A stretch of 12,231 bases of DNA from Gemmataceae bacterium (GCA_947490035.1 CANLGS010000044.1:1-12231), one strand, 5' to 3'. Shown: positions 1-6,360, numbered from the stretch's first letter. Made by a program: numbers and translations. Notes: a model not told the origin generated them from the letters alone.

Positions 1-867
1 CTCGCCAAGAACATTGGTGAGGCGTTCACTGCGATGCGCCGCGAACGCGAACGGAAATGGGGCTGCCACAACCTCGAACTGCCCGTCAGCCGACTGTCGC
101 GAACGAAGGCGTTTCAACTCTTTGCCGCGTCGCTATTCGATGATCGCTTCCGTTTCCGCGAAGTCTACAACGCGGCGATTCGCGCGTACCGCGACGCGAA
201 CGGCATCCGCAGCGCGCACCACCCGGCACCAGAACTCGCCGAACGAGAAGTTCCGTTTTGGGAACGCACACCGGACGGGAGACGAAGACTCCGCGAAGTG
301 ACTCTGGACATAACCCCGCGTAACCTCCGCCCCCGCGCGCTGACGCTCACGCTGTTCGCGCGTGTGTGTCTCGGCGACTTCTTCATTCACGGCATCGGCG
401 GCGGGAAGTACGACGAGGTCACCGACGCCATCATCCGCGACTACTTCGGTATCGAACCGCCGGCGTATCAGGTACTCTCCGCGACGCTGCACCTTCCGTT
501 GCCGGCGTTCCCTTCGACCGCCGACGACCTGACGCGCGCGGATCGCCGCGTGCGCGATTTGCAGTGGAACCCGCAGGCGCTTCCCGGTGCCGACGCGGAA
601 TTGGTGCGCGAGCATGCGGCGCTCACCGCGAACGAACCGCCACGCGGCGAACATGCGGCGCGGCGCGAGTGGTTCCGAAGGCTTCAGCAGGTGAAAGAGC
701 GGTTGCGGGCAGGCGTCATTACGGAAGTGCCGGCCGCGGAGGAGTCGTTGCGGCGCGCGCAAAGTGAAGTGGACGCGAACGCGATCCTTCAGCGCCGCGA
801 TTACCCGTGGGTGCTGTATCCCGAAGAGACGCTACGCCCGTTCCTTCAGCGGTTTCTCACCGTTTGA
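1..867 (+). CDS. Unrecognised protein, 3' part of gene (5' end outside window)
   Basis: The frame is open from the first base, so the gene most likely begins upstream; the ATG at 34 is internal to an already coding-looking stretch. The 288 visible codons encode a soluble, Arg-rich protein with no membrane segment or signal sequence in view. The most conserved-looking stretch is around visible residues 110-155, with LTLFARVCLGDFFIHGIGGG followed by KYDEVTD and then FGIEPPAYQVLSATLHLPL. The C-terminal 100 residues are rich in charged residues and look helical (REWFRRLQQVKERLRAG, then AEESLRRAQSEVDANAILQRR). I have the impression that the FIHGIGG...YDE...SATL pattern recurs in planctomycete proteins of unknown function, but I cannot name a family. 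The next gene starts 157 nt downstream, so the two may have separate promoters. The reading frame is well supported; the function is unknown. Confidence 0.8.
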   Translation, partial: LAKNIGEAFTAMRRERERKWGCHNLELPVSRLSRTKAFQLFAASLFDDRFRFREVYNAAIRAYRDANGIRSAHHPAPELAEREVPFWERTPDGRRRLREVTLDITPRNLRPRALTLTLFARVCLGDFFIHGIGGGKYDEVTDAIIRDYFGIEPPAYQVLSATLHLPLPAFPSTADDLTRADRRVRDLQWNPQALPGADAELVREHAALTANEPPRGEHAARREWFRRLQQVKERLRAGVITEVPAAEESLRRAQSEVDANAILQRRDYPWVLYPEETLRPFLQRFLTV

Positions 868-887
868 AGCGGCTTGTTACGGTTCGG

Positions 888-918
888 TTGTGCCGGTCGC
901 ACCGGCGGCGGGTAAAAT
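888..918 (+). promoter_or_regulatory. Possible promoter ahead of the sigma factor gene
   Basis: TTGTGC (888-893) and TAAAAT (913-918) resemble -35 and -10 boxes, separated by 19 bp, which is longer than ideal. The A-run stands out in otherwise very GC-rich DNA. It would give a leader of about 100 nt before the GTG at 1024. This is a weak call from motif shape only. Confidence 0.25.
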
Positions 919-1023
919 GAGCAAGCGGACGGAACCGCGACCGGCGGTTGTGGAAGAGTCCGCGACCGGCTACGCTTATGCTGTTGGACACGCCCCGCTC
1001 TTCCGACCACGAGGCGGCCGGCT

Positions 1024-1764
1024 GTGGATGACAATACTCCGTTCACCGCGGTGGACCGCGACCTCCTCCGCCGGTGCCTCAACCGCGAACCGGGGTCGTG
1101 GAACGATTTCGTCGATCGCTTCCTCAGCCTCATCTACCACACCATCGGCTACACCGCGCACCTGCGCAGCACCCGCGTCGGCCCCGAAGACGTGGAAGAC
1201 ATCGCCGCCGAAGTGCTCCTCCAGATCGTCGCCAACAACTTCCGCGTCCTCCGCGAGTTCCGCCGCCAGTCCAGCCTCGCCACGTACCTCACCGTCGTGT
1301 CCCGGCGCATCTGCGTTCACGAACTGGTCCGGCGTCAGAAGGTGAAGGACGCGATCAAGCGGGGCGAGTCGCGCCTGTCCGAACCGGAACCCGACGACGC
1401 GCCGGCCGCGCAGAAGGGCATGGAGAGCCTCGAAGAGGTCGAGAAGTTACTTCGCCGGCTGTCCGGTCAGGAGCGCGAGATCGTCCGCCTCTACTACCTC
1501 GAAGGCCGCACTTACGAGGAGATCAGTACGGGAACCGACGTGCCGGTGAACACCATCGGCACCGTGCTGTCGCGTGCGCGCAAGAAGCTGCGCGCGACCG
1601 CGACCGCGGCCAGTTCCACCATGCCCGACCCGCGCGCGAAGCCGACGAGGCAACCCAAGCCGCCGAAGGCGCCGCCGGCCGCGGTGATCAAACCCACCAA
1701 GCAGACCAAATCGAAGCCGAAGCTGGACCCGCTCGCGGAGCCGAAACCCGAACCGCGCGAGTGA
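1024..1764 (+). CDS. ECF-type RNA polymerase sigma factor with Lys/Pro-rich C-terminal tail
   Basis: A 246-residue sigma-70 family protein that would direct RNA polymerase to a specific promoter set. Region 2 spans about residues 25-105 (NDFVDRFLSLIYHTIGY, then the GPEDVEDIAAEVLLQIVANN helix and the FRRQSSLATYLTVVSRRICV segment typical of DNA melting and -10 recognition). Region 4 spans about 140-190 (LSGQEREIVRLYYLEGRTYE, then VPVNTIGTVLSRARKKLR), the helix-turn-helix that reads the -35 box. Region 3 is absent, as in ECF sigmas. The GTG start at 1024 has a plausible GAGG just upstream, and no better ATG fits. Residues 191-246 are an unusual tail rich in Lys, Pro and Ala after the normal end of region 4, probably disordered and basic. 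No anti-sigma factor is recognisable next door; the genes downstream are a small unknown protein and an aspartic protease. The family assignment is firm; target genes are unknown. Confidence 0.93.
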   Translation: MDDNTPFTAVDRDLLRRCLNREPGSWNDFVDRFLSLIYHTIGYTAHLRSTRVGPEDVEDIAAEVLLQIVANNFRVLREFRRQSSLATYLTVVSRRICVHELVRRQKVKDAIKRGESRLSEPEPDDAPAAQKGMESLEEVEKLLRRLSGQEREIVRLYYLEGRTYEEISTGTDVPVNTIGTVLSRARKKLRATATAASSTMPDPRAKPTRQPKPPKAPPAAVIKPTKQTKSKPKLDPLAEPKPEPRE

Positions 1765-1818
1765 CCGGCCGGTTCCCCGTTCGCGCGCCGCGTGTCCCGT
1801 CAGATGAGGAGGTGCGCC

Positions 1819-2133
1819 ATGAACACGACCGACGTGAACGCGACCGTTCCCACAACGCCGCCGCCCGCGAGCGCCGCGGTGGACCCGATGTCGGAGCCGG
1901 CGTTCGAGGAGTGCATCGAGGAGTGGAACCGGTATCACGAAGACGTGATGGCCGGGCGGCTCAACCACGTTCATGTGCCCGTCGGGCACCATTTCGCGTA
2001 CTACGGCGGTCGGATCATCGACCACGACCCGGACTTTCAGGTTCTCCAACACCGCGCCGCCGCGAAAGCCGGTGTCCACTGGGCGCGTCTCGTCATCCGC
2101 TTTTGTGGCGAACCAGTCATTTCGTGGGCGTGA
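1819..2133 (+). CDS. Small protein of unknown function (possibly DUF5678-like)
   Basis: This encodes 104 residues from the ATG at 1819, which has a strong AGGAGG (1807-1812) six bases upstream; an in-frame GTG at 1792 is less likely. The first 30 residues are Thr/Pro/Ala-rich and probably disordered. An acidic helix follows (FEECIEEWNRYHEDVMAG). The rest reads as a compact alpha/beta domain: GHHFAYYGGRIIDHDPDFQV, then a helix with QHRAAAKAG, then RLVIRFCGEP. The pattern 'aYyGg.iidhdpDf..l...A...G' recalls DUF5678-type small proteins, but this is by eye and uncertain. It sits 54 nt after the sigma gene and only 10 nt before the retropepsin gene, so co-translation with the protease is likely. 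No function can be assigned. Confidence 0.8.
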   Translation: MNTTDVNATVPTTPPPASAAVDPMSEPAFEECIEEWNRYHEDVMAGRLNHVHVPVGHHFAYYGGRIIDHDPDFQVLQHRAAAKAGVHWARLVIRFCGEPVISWA

Positions 2134-2143
2134 GGAATTGGCC

Positions 2144-2668
2144 GTGCCCGCACTCGAGTTGTTCGTCGATCCACCCGACCGCCTCGTTCCGCGAGACGGG
2201 AATCTCGTTCTCTCGCCACCGCTGCCAGGCCTGAGTCGCGTTCTCATTCGCCATCTCTACTGTTCGCTCCGCGTTCCGCCGGTTCCGGGCGCGTATCCGG
2301 CCGTCCTCGACACCGGCGCACCGCTGACCGTCTTCCCTCACAACCTCTGGTCCAACCAATTCAAGTGGCGGGCCGGGCGCGACTACGACGAACTCCCGGT
2401 CGCGGGGATCGGCACCGTGCTGACGGGGCAGGTGCTGGGCTACCGCTATTCGTTCCGGCTGGCGCGGCTGCGCGTGCCGGTGGAACTCGCGGGCCGCGAC
2501 CCGAAGGGCGACCGACTCCGACTGGACTCGCTCGTGTGCCAGCTCGCGGACGCCGGCGGCCCGCCGTTCGTGCTGCTCGGCTTGTGGGGCGGCGCGTTCA
2601 CCGGCCGACGGTTGGCGGTCGAACCGCAACCGAACTCCGACGACTTGCACGCACGGCTGGAGTTCTGA
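2144..2668 (+). CDS. Retropepsin-like aspartic protease, single domain
   Basis: This encodes 174 residues from the GTG at 2144, chosen because GAGGAA (2132-2137) lies six bases upstream and the frame has no better start. The signature is AVLDTGAPLTVFP with the DTGA catalytic motif at residues 56-59, followed near the C-terminus by the hydrophobic-hydrophobic-Gly turn FVLLGLWGG (residues about 142-150). These are the two hallmarks of the pepsin/retropepsin fold. With only one DTG motif, an active enzyme would have to dimerise, each subunit giving one Asp. No signal peptide or membrane segment is visible, so it should be cytoplasmic. The DTGA occurs in the expected 'folded N-terminal strands, then active site' position. 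The gene lies 10 nt after the small unknown gene and 30 nt before xisH, so all may share a transcript. The substrate is unknown; family membership is well supported by motif, not by alignment. Confidence 0.82.
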   Translation: MPALELFVDPPDRLVPRDGNLVLSPPLPGLSRVLIRHLYCSLRVPPVPGAYPAVLDTGAPLTVFPHNLWSNQFKWRAGRDYDELPVAGIGTVLTGQVLGYRYSFRLARLRVPVELAGRDPKGDRLRLDSLVCQLADAGGPPFVLLGLWGGAFTGRRLAVEPQPNSDDLHARLEF

Positions 2669-2698
2669 CGAGCGCGACCAAGTGACAGGAGAGGGCCG

Positions 2699-3118
2699 AT
2701 GCCCGCGAAGAATGTTTACCACGACGCGGTCATTGAGGCGCTCAAGGCCGACGGGTGGACGATTACCCACGATCCGCTCTCACTGCGTGTCGGTGATCGC
2801 GACCTGCACGTCGATCTCGGGGCAGAGCGACTGCCCCTCGGTGCCGAAAAGGGTGAGGAAAAGATTGCGGTCGAGATCCAGAGTTTCCGCAGTCCGTCCG
2901 GAATCGCCGACCTTCAACAAGCGCTCGGCCAATTTCTGATGTACCGCTTGATTCTGGCCGATCAGCAACCGGAGCGTGTCCTGTTTCTCGCCGTCCCGGG
3001 TATTGTGTACGATGGGATTCTGTCCGAGCCGATCGGAGATCGGGTTCTGAGCGGTTTGGGCGTGCGGGTGATCGTGTTCGATCCTGTTCAGCGCGAGGTG
3101 ATCCGATGGATAAGTTGA
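2699..3118 (+). CDS. xisH: XisH family protein, copy 1
   Basis: A 139-residue protein of the XisH family, first described as a controlling factor for excision of the fdxN element in heterocyst-forming cyanobacteria. The full-length family pattern is present: DGWTITHDP (residues 18-26), DRDLHVDLGAE (33-43), KIAVEIQSF (55-63), DLQQALGQF and the terminal W-I-S. The family has a PD-(D/E)xK nuclease-like fold. Here Asp39 and Glu59 fit the acidic positions, but the residue after Glu59-Ile is Gln61, where the copy at 3783-4199 has Lys60, so catalysis is doubtful. An AGGAGAGG lies just upstream of the ATG. The gene overlaps xisI by 13 nt (its stop lies inside xisI), pointing to translational coupling. 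Sampled lines of this gene and its partner are 50-63% GC, lower than the flanking sigma, aroF and peptidase genes, which may indicate transfer. Confidence 0.9.
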   Translation: MPAKNVYHDAVIEALKADGWTITHDPLSLRVGDRDLHVDLGAERLPLGAEKGEEKIAVEIQSFRSPSGIADLQQALGQFLMYRLILADQQPERVLFLAVPGIVYDGILSEPIGDRVLSGLGVRVIVFDPVQREVIRWIS

Positions 3119-3438
3119 CCCGTTACCGCGAGATTATCCGCGAGGTCATTCAAGGGTACGCCGAGTGGACGACGAGCGGCGAGATCGTCGGCGAGGTCAT
3201 TGAGGATGTGAGCAGTAACCATTTTGAGTTGCTGCGGTTTGGTTGGGAGGGGCATCGCCGCCTCCATTCGTCTCTTCTTCACCTCGACATCATCGACGGC
3301 AAGATTTGGATTCAGTACGACGGGACCGACCGCCCGATTGCCGAGGAACTCGTGCGCGCCGGCGTGCCGAAGGAAGACATCGTGCTCGCCGAGCAACCGC
3401 CAGAAGTTCGCCCACACACCGGGTACGGCGTTGGCTAG
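3106..3438 (+). CDS. xisI: XisI family protein, copy 1
   Basis: A 110-residue XisI family protein, the usual partner of XisH and encoded directly after it in most genomes. Recognisable landmarks: MDKLTRYREIIREVI at the start, LLRFGWEGHRRLHSSLLHLD (central beta strands), IDGKIWIQYDGTDRPIAEEL, and the near-invariant AGVPKEDIVLAEQPPEVRPH ending in a short G-Y-G-V-G tail. The ATG lies within the last codons of xisH, giving a 13-nt overlap, so translation probably depends on ribosomes finishing xisH. The biochemical role of XisI is not established; a partner or inhibitor of the nuclease-like XisH is a reasonable inference. Its stop codon is just 15 bp from the stop of the opposing xisI copy, with no room for a terminator. 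Confidence 0.9.
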   Translation: MDKLTRYREIIREVIQGYAEWTTSGEIVGEVIEDVSSNHFELLRFGWEGHRRLHSSLLHLDIIDGKIWIQYDGTDRPIAEELVRAGVPKEDIVLAEQPPEVRPHTGYGVG

Positions 3439-3453
3439 CGTTCGCGGACAAGT

Positions 3454-3795
3454 TCACGCGACCGCGAACTCGGTCAGGTGGCGGCGTTCCGGCGGCTGGA
3501 ATCCCAGCACGATGTCCTCTTTGGGAACGCCGGCCGCGACCAACTCTGTCGCAATCCCGTCTTCGGTCCAGTCTTCTTCAATCCAGACCTTGTCGCCCTT
3601 GAGCCGGACGTGCAGGTGGACGTTGTTCAACCGTCGTCCCCCGACCCAGCCGGTTTCGAGGAGTACGAAGCGGTCGTGCGCCGCACTCACGACCAAGTCC
3701 GACTCGACTTCACCCGAATCCGCCTGGCGCGCAAGCTCGGCGTGCCGCTCCAAGAGCCGACGGACCACCGCCCGGTACGAGTTCAACCGATCCAC
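3454..3795 (-). CDS. xisI: XisI family protein, copy 2
   Basis: A 113-residue XisI family protein read from a GTG at 3795, which gives the family-typical start (M/V)DRLNSYRAVVRRLL. Landmarks: LLETGWVGGRRLNNVHLHV, KVWIEEDWTEDGIATELVAA and GVPKEDIVLGFQPPERRH, ending TEFAVA. It follows the 'EEDWTEDGIA' version of the family, whereas copy 1 has 'QYDGTDRPIA', so the two are different lineages and not a recent duplication. The overlap with xisH copy 2 is again 13 nt. The choice of the GTG is supported by that overlap and by alignment with copy 1; there is no ATG in a better position. Transcription would run towards xisI copy 1, so read-through from either side makes antisense RNA to the other pair. 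Confidence 0.9.
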   Translation of the reverse strand: MDRLNSYRAVVRRLLERHAELARQADSGEVESDLVVSAAHDRFVLLETGWVGGRRLNNVHLHVRLKGDKVWIEEDWTEDGIATELVAAGVPKEDIVLGFQPPERRHLTEFAVA

Positions 3796-4199
3796 GACGC
3801 GACCTCCTCTTGCTCGATGTTCACGATCACCCGCGACACCGCGTAGTCTTCGACCGCGACCCGAATGGCTTCGCGCGCGAAAAACGTTTCGTGCGTTCCC
3901 GAGTCAATCGCGAGATACAACTTGCGGGTCGGGTCGGCCCGCTTCATCAGAGCGATGTAAAGCAGAAACTGCCCGAGCGCCTCTTCAAAGTCGTGGACGG
4001 GTGACGGGCCGACGAAGCTCTTGATTTCGACCGCGATGCGATCACTCCCGCGCTCCGCCGCCAACACCTTCTCGGCCGCGAGGTCGGCGTGGACTCGGAC
4101 GCCGCCGAACTTCACGGTGTACGGGTCGTGCGTGATCGTCCAGCCGTCTTTCACGAGCGCGTTCTTGACGGCCGAATAAATGGTGTCGTTCGCGGGCAT
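3783..4199 (-). CDS. xisH: XisH family protein, copy 2, with intact D...ExK signature
   Basis: A 138-residue XisH family protein. It shares DGWTITHDP (residues 18-26), the VHADLAAE stretch with Asp39, RIAVEIKSF with Glu58 and Lys60, and EALGQFLLY with copy 1; by a hand count about 54 positions (roughly 39%) are identical. Asp39, Glu58 and Lys60 together fit a PD-(D/E)xK nuclease-like active site, complete in this copy. The ATG has GGAGG about six bases upstream. The gene begins 24 nt after the aroF stop on the same strand, so it may be transcribed from the aroF promoter; no obvious promoter lies in that gap, although a short AT-rich patch (TATCACATC on the plus strand, 4223-4231) overlaps the end of aroF. 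The molecular role is unknown; a nuclease-like partner in a two-gene module is inferred. Confidence 0.9.
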   Translation of the reverse strand: MPANDTIYSAVKNALVKDGWTITHDPYTVKFGGVRVHADLAAEKVLAAERGSDRIAVEIKSFVGPSPVHDFEEALGQFLLYIALMKRADPTRKLYLAIDSGTHETFFAREAIRVAVEDYAVSRVIVNIEQEEVASWIG

Positions 4200-4223
4200 G
4201 TCGCTCCTCCGACCTCCATCCTA

Positions 4224-5237
4224 TCACATCGTTCGGCCGAACGCGGGCGCCAGCGCCTTCAGGCGCGCGAGCAGCGCGTCGAGCGCGGCGAAGTCGAGCG
4301 ACTGCGCGCCGTCGGACATCGCGCGGTCGGGTTCGGGGTGGGCTTCGATCAGCAGCCCGTCGGCGCCCGCCGCCAGCGACGCGAGCGCCATCGCCGGGAC
4401 GTAGGCGCGCTTCCCGGTGCCGTGGCTCGGGTCCACGAACAGCGGCAGGTGGCACAGCGCCTTCGCCGGCGGGATTACCGACAGGTCGAGCGTGTTGCGG
4501 CTGTGGTCCGAGAACGACCTGATGCCGCGCTCGCACAGGATCACCTGGTAGTTCCCGCCGGCCATGACGTACTCGGCCGCCATCAGCCACTCCTCCAGCG
4601 TCGAACTCATCCCGCGCTTCAGCAGCACCGGCTTGCGGCACTTCCCCACCCGCTTCAAGAGCGAGAAGTTCTGCATGTTCCGCGTGCCGATCTGAATGAT
4701 GTCGGCCGCGTCTTCCACCGCGCTCGCGTGTTCCGTGTCCATCAGTTCGGTGACGATGCCGATGCCGGTCTTCGCGCGGCACTTCTCCAGCACGCGCAGC
4801 CCTTCGAGGCCCAACCCCTGGAAGCTGTACGGGCTGCTGCGCGGCTTGAACGCACCGGCCCGCAGGAACATCACGCCGCGCGCGACGAGGTGTTCCGCGG
4901 TCTTCAGCATCGTCGCTTCCGATTCGACCGAGCACGGACCCGCGATCATCGTGAACGTCTTCGGCCCGACCGTGCCCTGCGCGAACTCGATGGTCGTGTC
5001 GTCGCGCTTCATCTCGCGGCTGGCGAGCTTGTACGGCTTGGTGACGCGAATCGCCTCCTCGACGCCGTCGAGCACCTCGAACAGCGACTTATCGACCGCG
5101 CCCGTGTTGCCGGTGATGCCGATCGCGGTGCGGGTCGCGCCGGGCATCACGTGCGCGGACATCCCTTGCTCCTCGATCACCCGCACCACTTTGTCGATTT
5201 GTGCTTGCATGGCGTGTGACTGCATGACAACAAGCAT
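4224..5237 (-). CDS. aroF: 3-deoxy-7-phosphoheptulonate synthase (DAHP synthase, type I-beta with N-terminal regulatory domain)
   Basis: This cytoplasmic enzyme condenses phosphoenolpyruvate and erythrose 4-phosphate to DAHP, the first step of the shikimate pathway to aromatic amino acids. The 337-residue protein has a ferredoxin-like N-terminal domain (about residues 1-75, from MLVVM to KPYKLASRE), as in the Thermotoga-type enzymes where it mediates feedback inhibition. The catalytic TIM barrel follows: AGPCSVES (metal-binding Cys102), RAGAFKPRSSPYSFQGLG (about 126-143), ADIIQIGTRNMQNF, VLLKRGMS, ILCERGIRSF, LFVDPSHGTGKR, and the closing EAHPEPDRAMSDGAQSLDF. Every block expected of an active enzyme is present. 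The ATG at 5237 is preferred because MLVVM... lines up with the usual beginning of this subfamily; a TGAGGA lies about 13 bases upstream. Regulation by tyrosine or another aromatic end product is an inference from the N-terminal domain. Confidence 0.96.
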   Translation of the reverse strand: MLVVMQSHAMQAQIDKVVRVIEEQGMSAHVMPGATRTAIGITGNTGAVDKSLFEVLDGVEEAIRVTKPYKLASREMKRDDTTIEFAQGTVGPKTFTMIAGPCSVESEATMLKTAEHLVARGVMFLRAGAFKPRSSPYSFQGLGLEGLRVLEKCRAKTGIGIVTELMDTEHASAVEDAADIIQIGTRNMQNFSLLKRVGKCRKPVLLKRGMSSTLEEWLMAAEYVMAGGNYQVILCERGIRSFSDHSRNTLDLSVIPPAKALCHLPLFVDPSHGTGKRAYVPAMALASLAAGADGLLIEAHPEPDRAMSDGAQSLDFAALDALLARLKALAPAFGRTM

Positions 5238-5341
5238 GGGGACTGCATCCTCAGTTAGCCGCGAGCCTTCCGCCCGCGCAACGCGCCGTGTCCCACACGA
5301 CGAGCGCGGCGCGGGCGAACAAGGGCGAGCGTCTCAGTTAC

Positions 5342-5371
5342 TTGGCGAAGTTCGGCGGACTGAGGTATTAT
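5342..5371 (+). promoter_or_regulatory. Likely promoter of the membrane protein gene
   Basis: TTGGCG (5342-5347) and TATTAT (5366-5371) are separated by 18 bp and fit sigma-70 type boxes. The AT-rich TATTATAC is conspicuous in this GC-rich DNA. Transcription from here would give a leader of about 25 nt before the ATG at 5404, which supports that start over the many upstream in-frame alternatives. Confidence 0.5.
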
Positions 5372-5403
5372 ACAGGTCACGGCCCATCCCCCGCGAGTAT
5401 CGC

Positions 5404-6276
5404 ATGGACCTGCCGGACGACGACGACATCCAGCGGGCGCACACCGAACTCGGTGAGCCGGAGGCGTTCTTCCGCATCAGCCCGACGCGGCTGCTGGCGA
5501 AGCTGTCGATAGGCGTCGCGCTGCTCGTGTACGGCGCCATCGCGAATTACGTGTGGTGGGTTCACGGCCCCGCCGACCTCAACTACCTCTCCTTCACGTT
5601 GCTGATCGTCCTGCCGCTGTCCGGGCTGTCGCTGCTGCTGCACATGCACCGCAACCGCGGGCTGTACGTTCTGATCTACCCCACCGGCCTGCTGCGCTTA
5701 CGACGCGGCGAGGTGGACTCGTTCCCGTGGCACGAGATCGAGTGCGTCCGACTGAGGGTGCAGCGCGCGGCCGAGGCGGAGTTCAGGTTCGACGCCGACG
5801 GCTCGCCGGTCGCGTGCTGGCTCCCGGTGGACGTGCCCGCGTTCAAGCTGTGGGACGCGGGCCTGACGGTCGTGCGCGCCGACGGCGGCGAGGCCCACTT
5901 CGGCCCGGCACTCACCGACTACGACATGCTCGCGGAGCGGGTGCAGCGGCGGACGTTCGCGGCGCTGTGGCCCGGCGTGCTCGCCCGGTTCCTCGACGGC
6001 GAGCGCCTGCCGTTCGGCGAACTCGAAGTCGGCCGCGCCGGACTGCGGTTCAACGGCAAACTGCTCCCGTGGCGCGAACTGAAGGAACTCGCCATCGCGC
6101 AGGGGAAGTTCAGCATCAAGCAGACCGGCAAGTGGCTCCCGTGGGCGCTCGTGGACGTGTCGAGCGTGCCCAACCCGCACCTGCTCTTCGCGCTCGCGGA
6201 GGAAGCCCGACGCCTCACCCGCCTCGCGAAGAAGGAACCGAAACCGCGCCGCGCGGAACAACAGAACGAAGAGTGA
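5404..6276 (+). CDS. Two-helix membrane protein with duplicated PH-like segments, unknown function
   Basis: This encodes 290 residues from the ATG at 5404; the open frame extends far upstream but antisense to aroF, so the extension is not real. The N-terminus is acidic (MDLPDDDD). Two hydrophobic segments, about residues 31-52 and 60-80, form a helical hairpin, followed by basic MHRNRG. The soluble part contains two similar segments: GLLRLRRGEVDSFPWHEIEC (about 95-115) and GLRFNGKLLPWRELKELAI (about 217-235). Both have the form 'G-L-x-x..PW.E(I/L)', as seen in bacterial PH-like and DUF6585-type proteins. The C-terminus is a charged tail rich in Lys, Arg and Glu. The topology suggests an inner-membrane anchor with cytoplasmic domains. 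A putative promoter lies at 5342-5371. No strong ribosome site is visible before the start. The gene converges with rpmA. The function is not recognisable. Confidence 0.85.
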   Translation: MDLPDDDDIQRAHTELGEPEAFFRISPTRLLAKLSIGVALLVYGAIANYVWWVHGPADLNYLSFTLLIVLPLSGLSLLLHMHRNRGLYVLIYPTGLLRLRRGEVDSFPWHEIECVRLRVQRAAEAEFRFDADGSPVACWLPVDVPAFKLWDAGLTVVRADGGEAHFGPALTDYDMLAERVQRRTFAALWPGVLARFLDGERLPFGELEVGRAGLRFNGKLLPWRELKELAIAQGKFSIKQTGKWLPWALVDVSSVPNPHLLFALAEEARRLTRLAKKEPKPRRAEQQNEE

Positions 6277-6280
6277 TTCA

Positions 6281-6307
6281 CCGCGGAGACCGCGGAGACC
6301 GGAGAGA
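6281..6307. repeat. Three 9-bp tandem near-repeats after a stop codon
   Basis: CCGCGGAGA occurs at 6281-6289 and 6290-6298, followed by the related CCGGAGAGA at 6299-6307. It starts five bases after the stop of the membrane protein gene. The GCGGAGA unit looks like the short intergenic arrays found in several high-GC bacterial groups. No function is evident. Confidence 0.6.
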
Positions 6308-6360
6308 GAAAACCAGGAGATTTCGACACGTTAGCAGCGAGAGTGCATGCCGAAAACGAC

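Noticed and set aside
1764..1773. ACCGGCCGGT palindrome at the sigma gene stop as terminator or operator
   Set aside because: A 10-bp GC-rich palindrome is expected by chance in this base composition, and there is no loop or T run.
1074..2234. 386-codon plus-strand frame crossing the sigma and small-protein genes
   Set aside because: It runs across two genes with supported starts and stops, and its translation is Arg/Pro-rich with no domain.
2699..4199. fdxN-type excision element with attachment sites around the xisHI genes
   Set aside because: No recombinase gene, no matching direct repeats at the borders and no interrupted gene were found.
4089..5219. 376-codon plus-strand open frame opposite aroF
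   Set aside because: The opposite strand encodes an unmistakable DAHP synthase; this frame is Arg/His/Ala-rich shadow sequence.
4696..5403. In-frame upstream extension of the two-helix membrane protein
   Set aside because: It would overlap aroF antisense for most of its length and is Ser/Thr/Ala-rich shadow sequence; the promoter-like boxes at 5342-5371 support the ATG at 5404.
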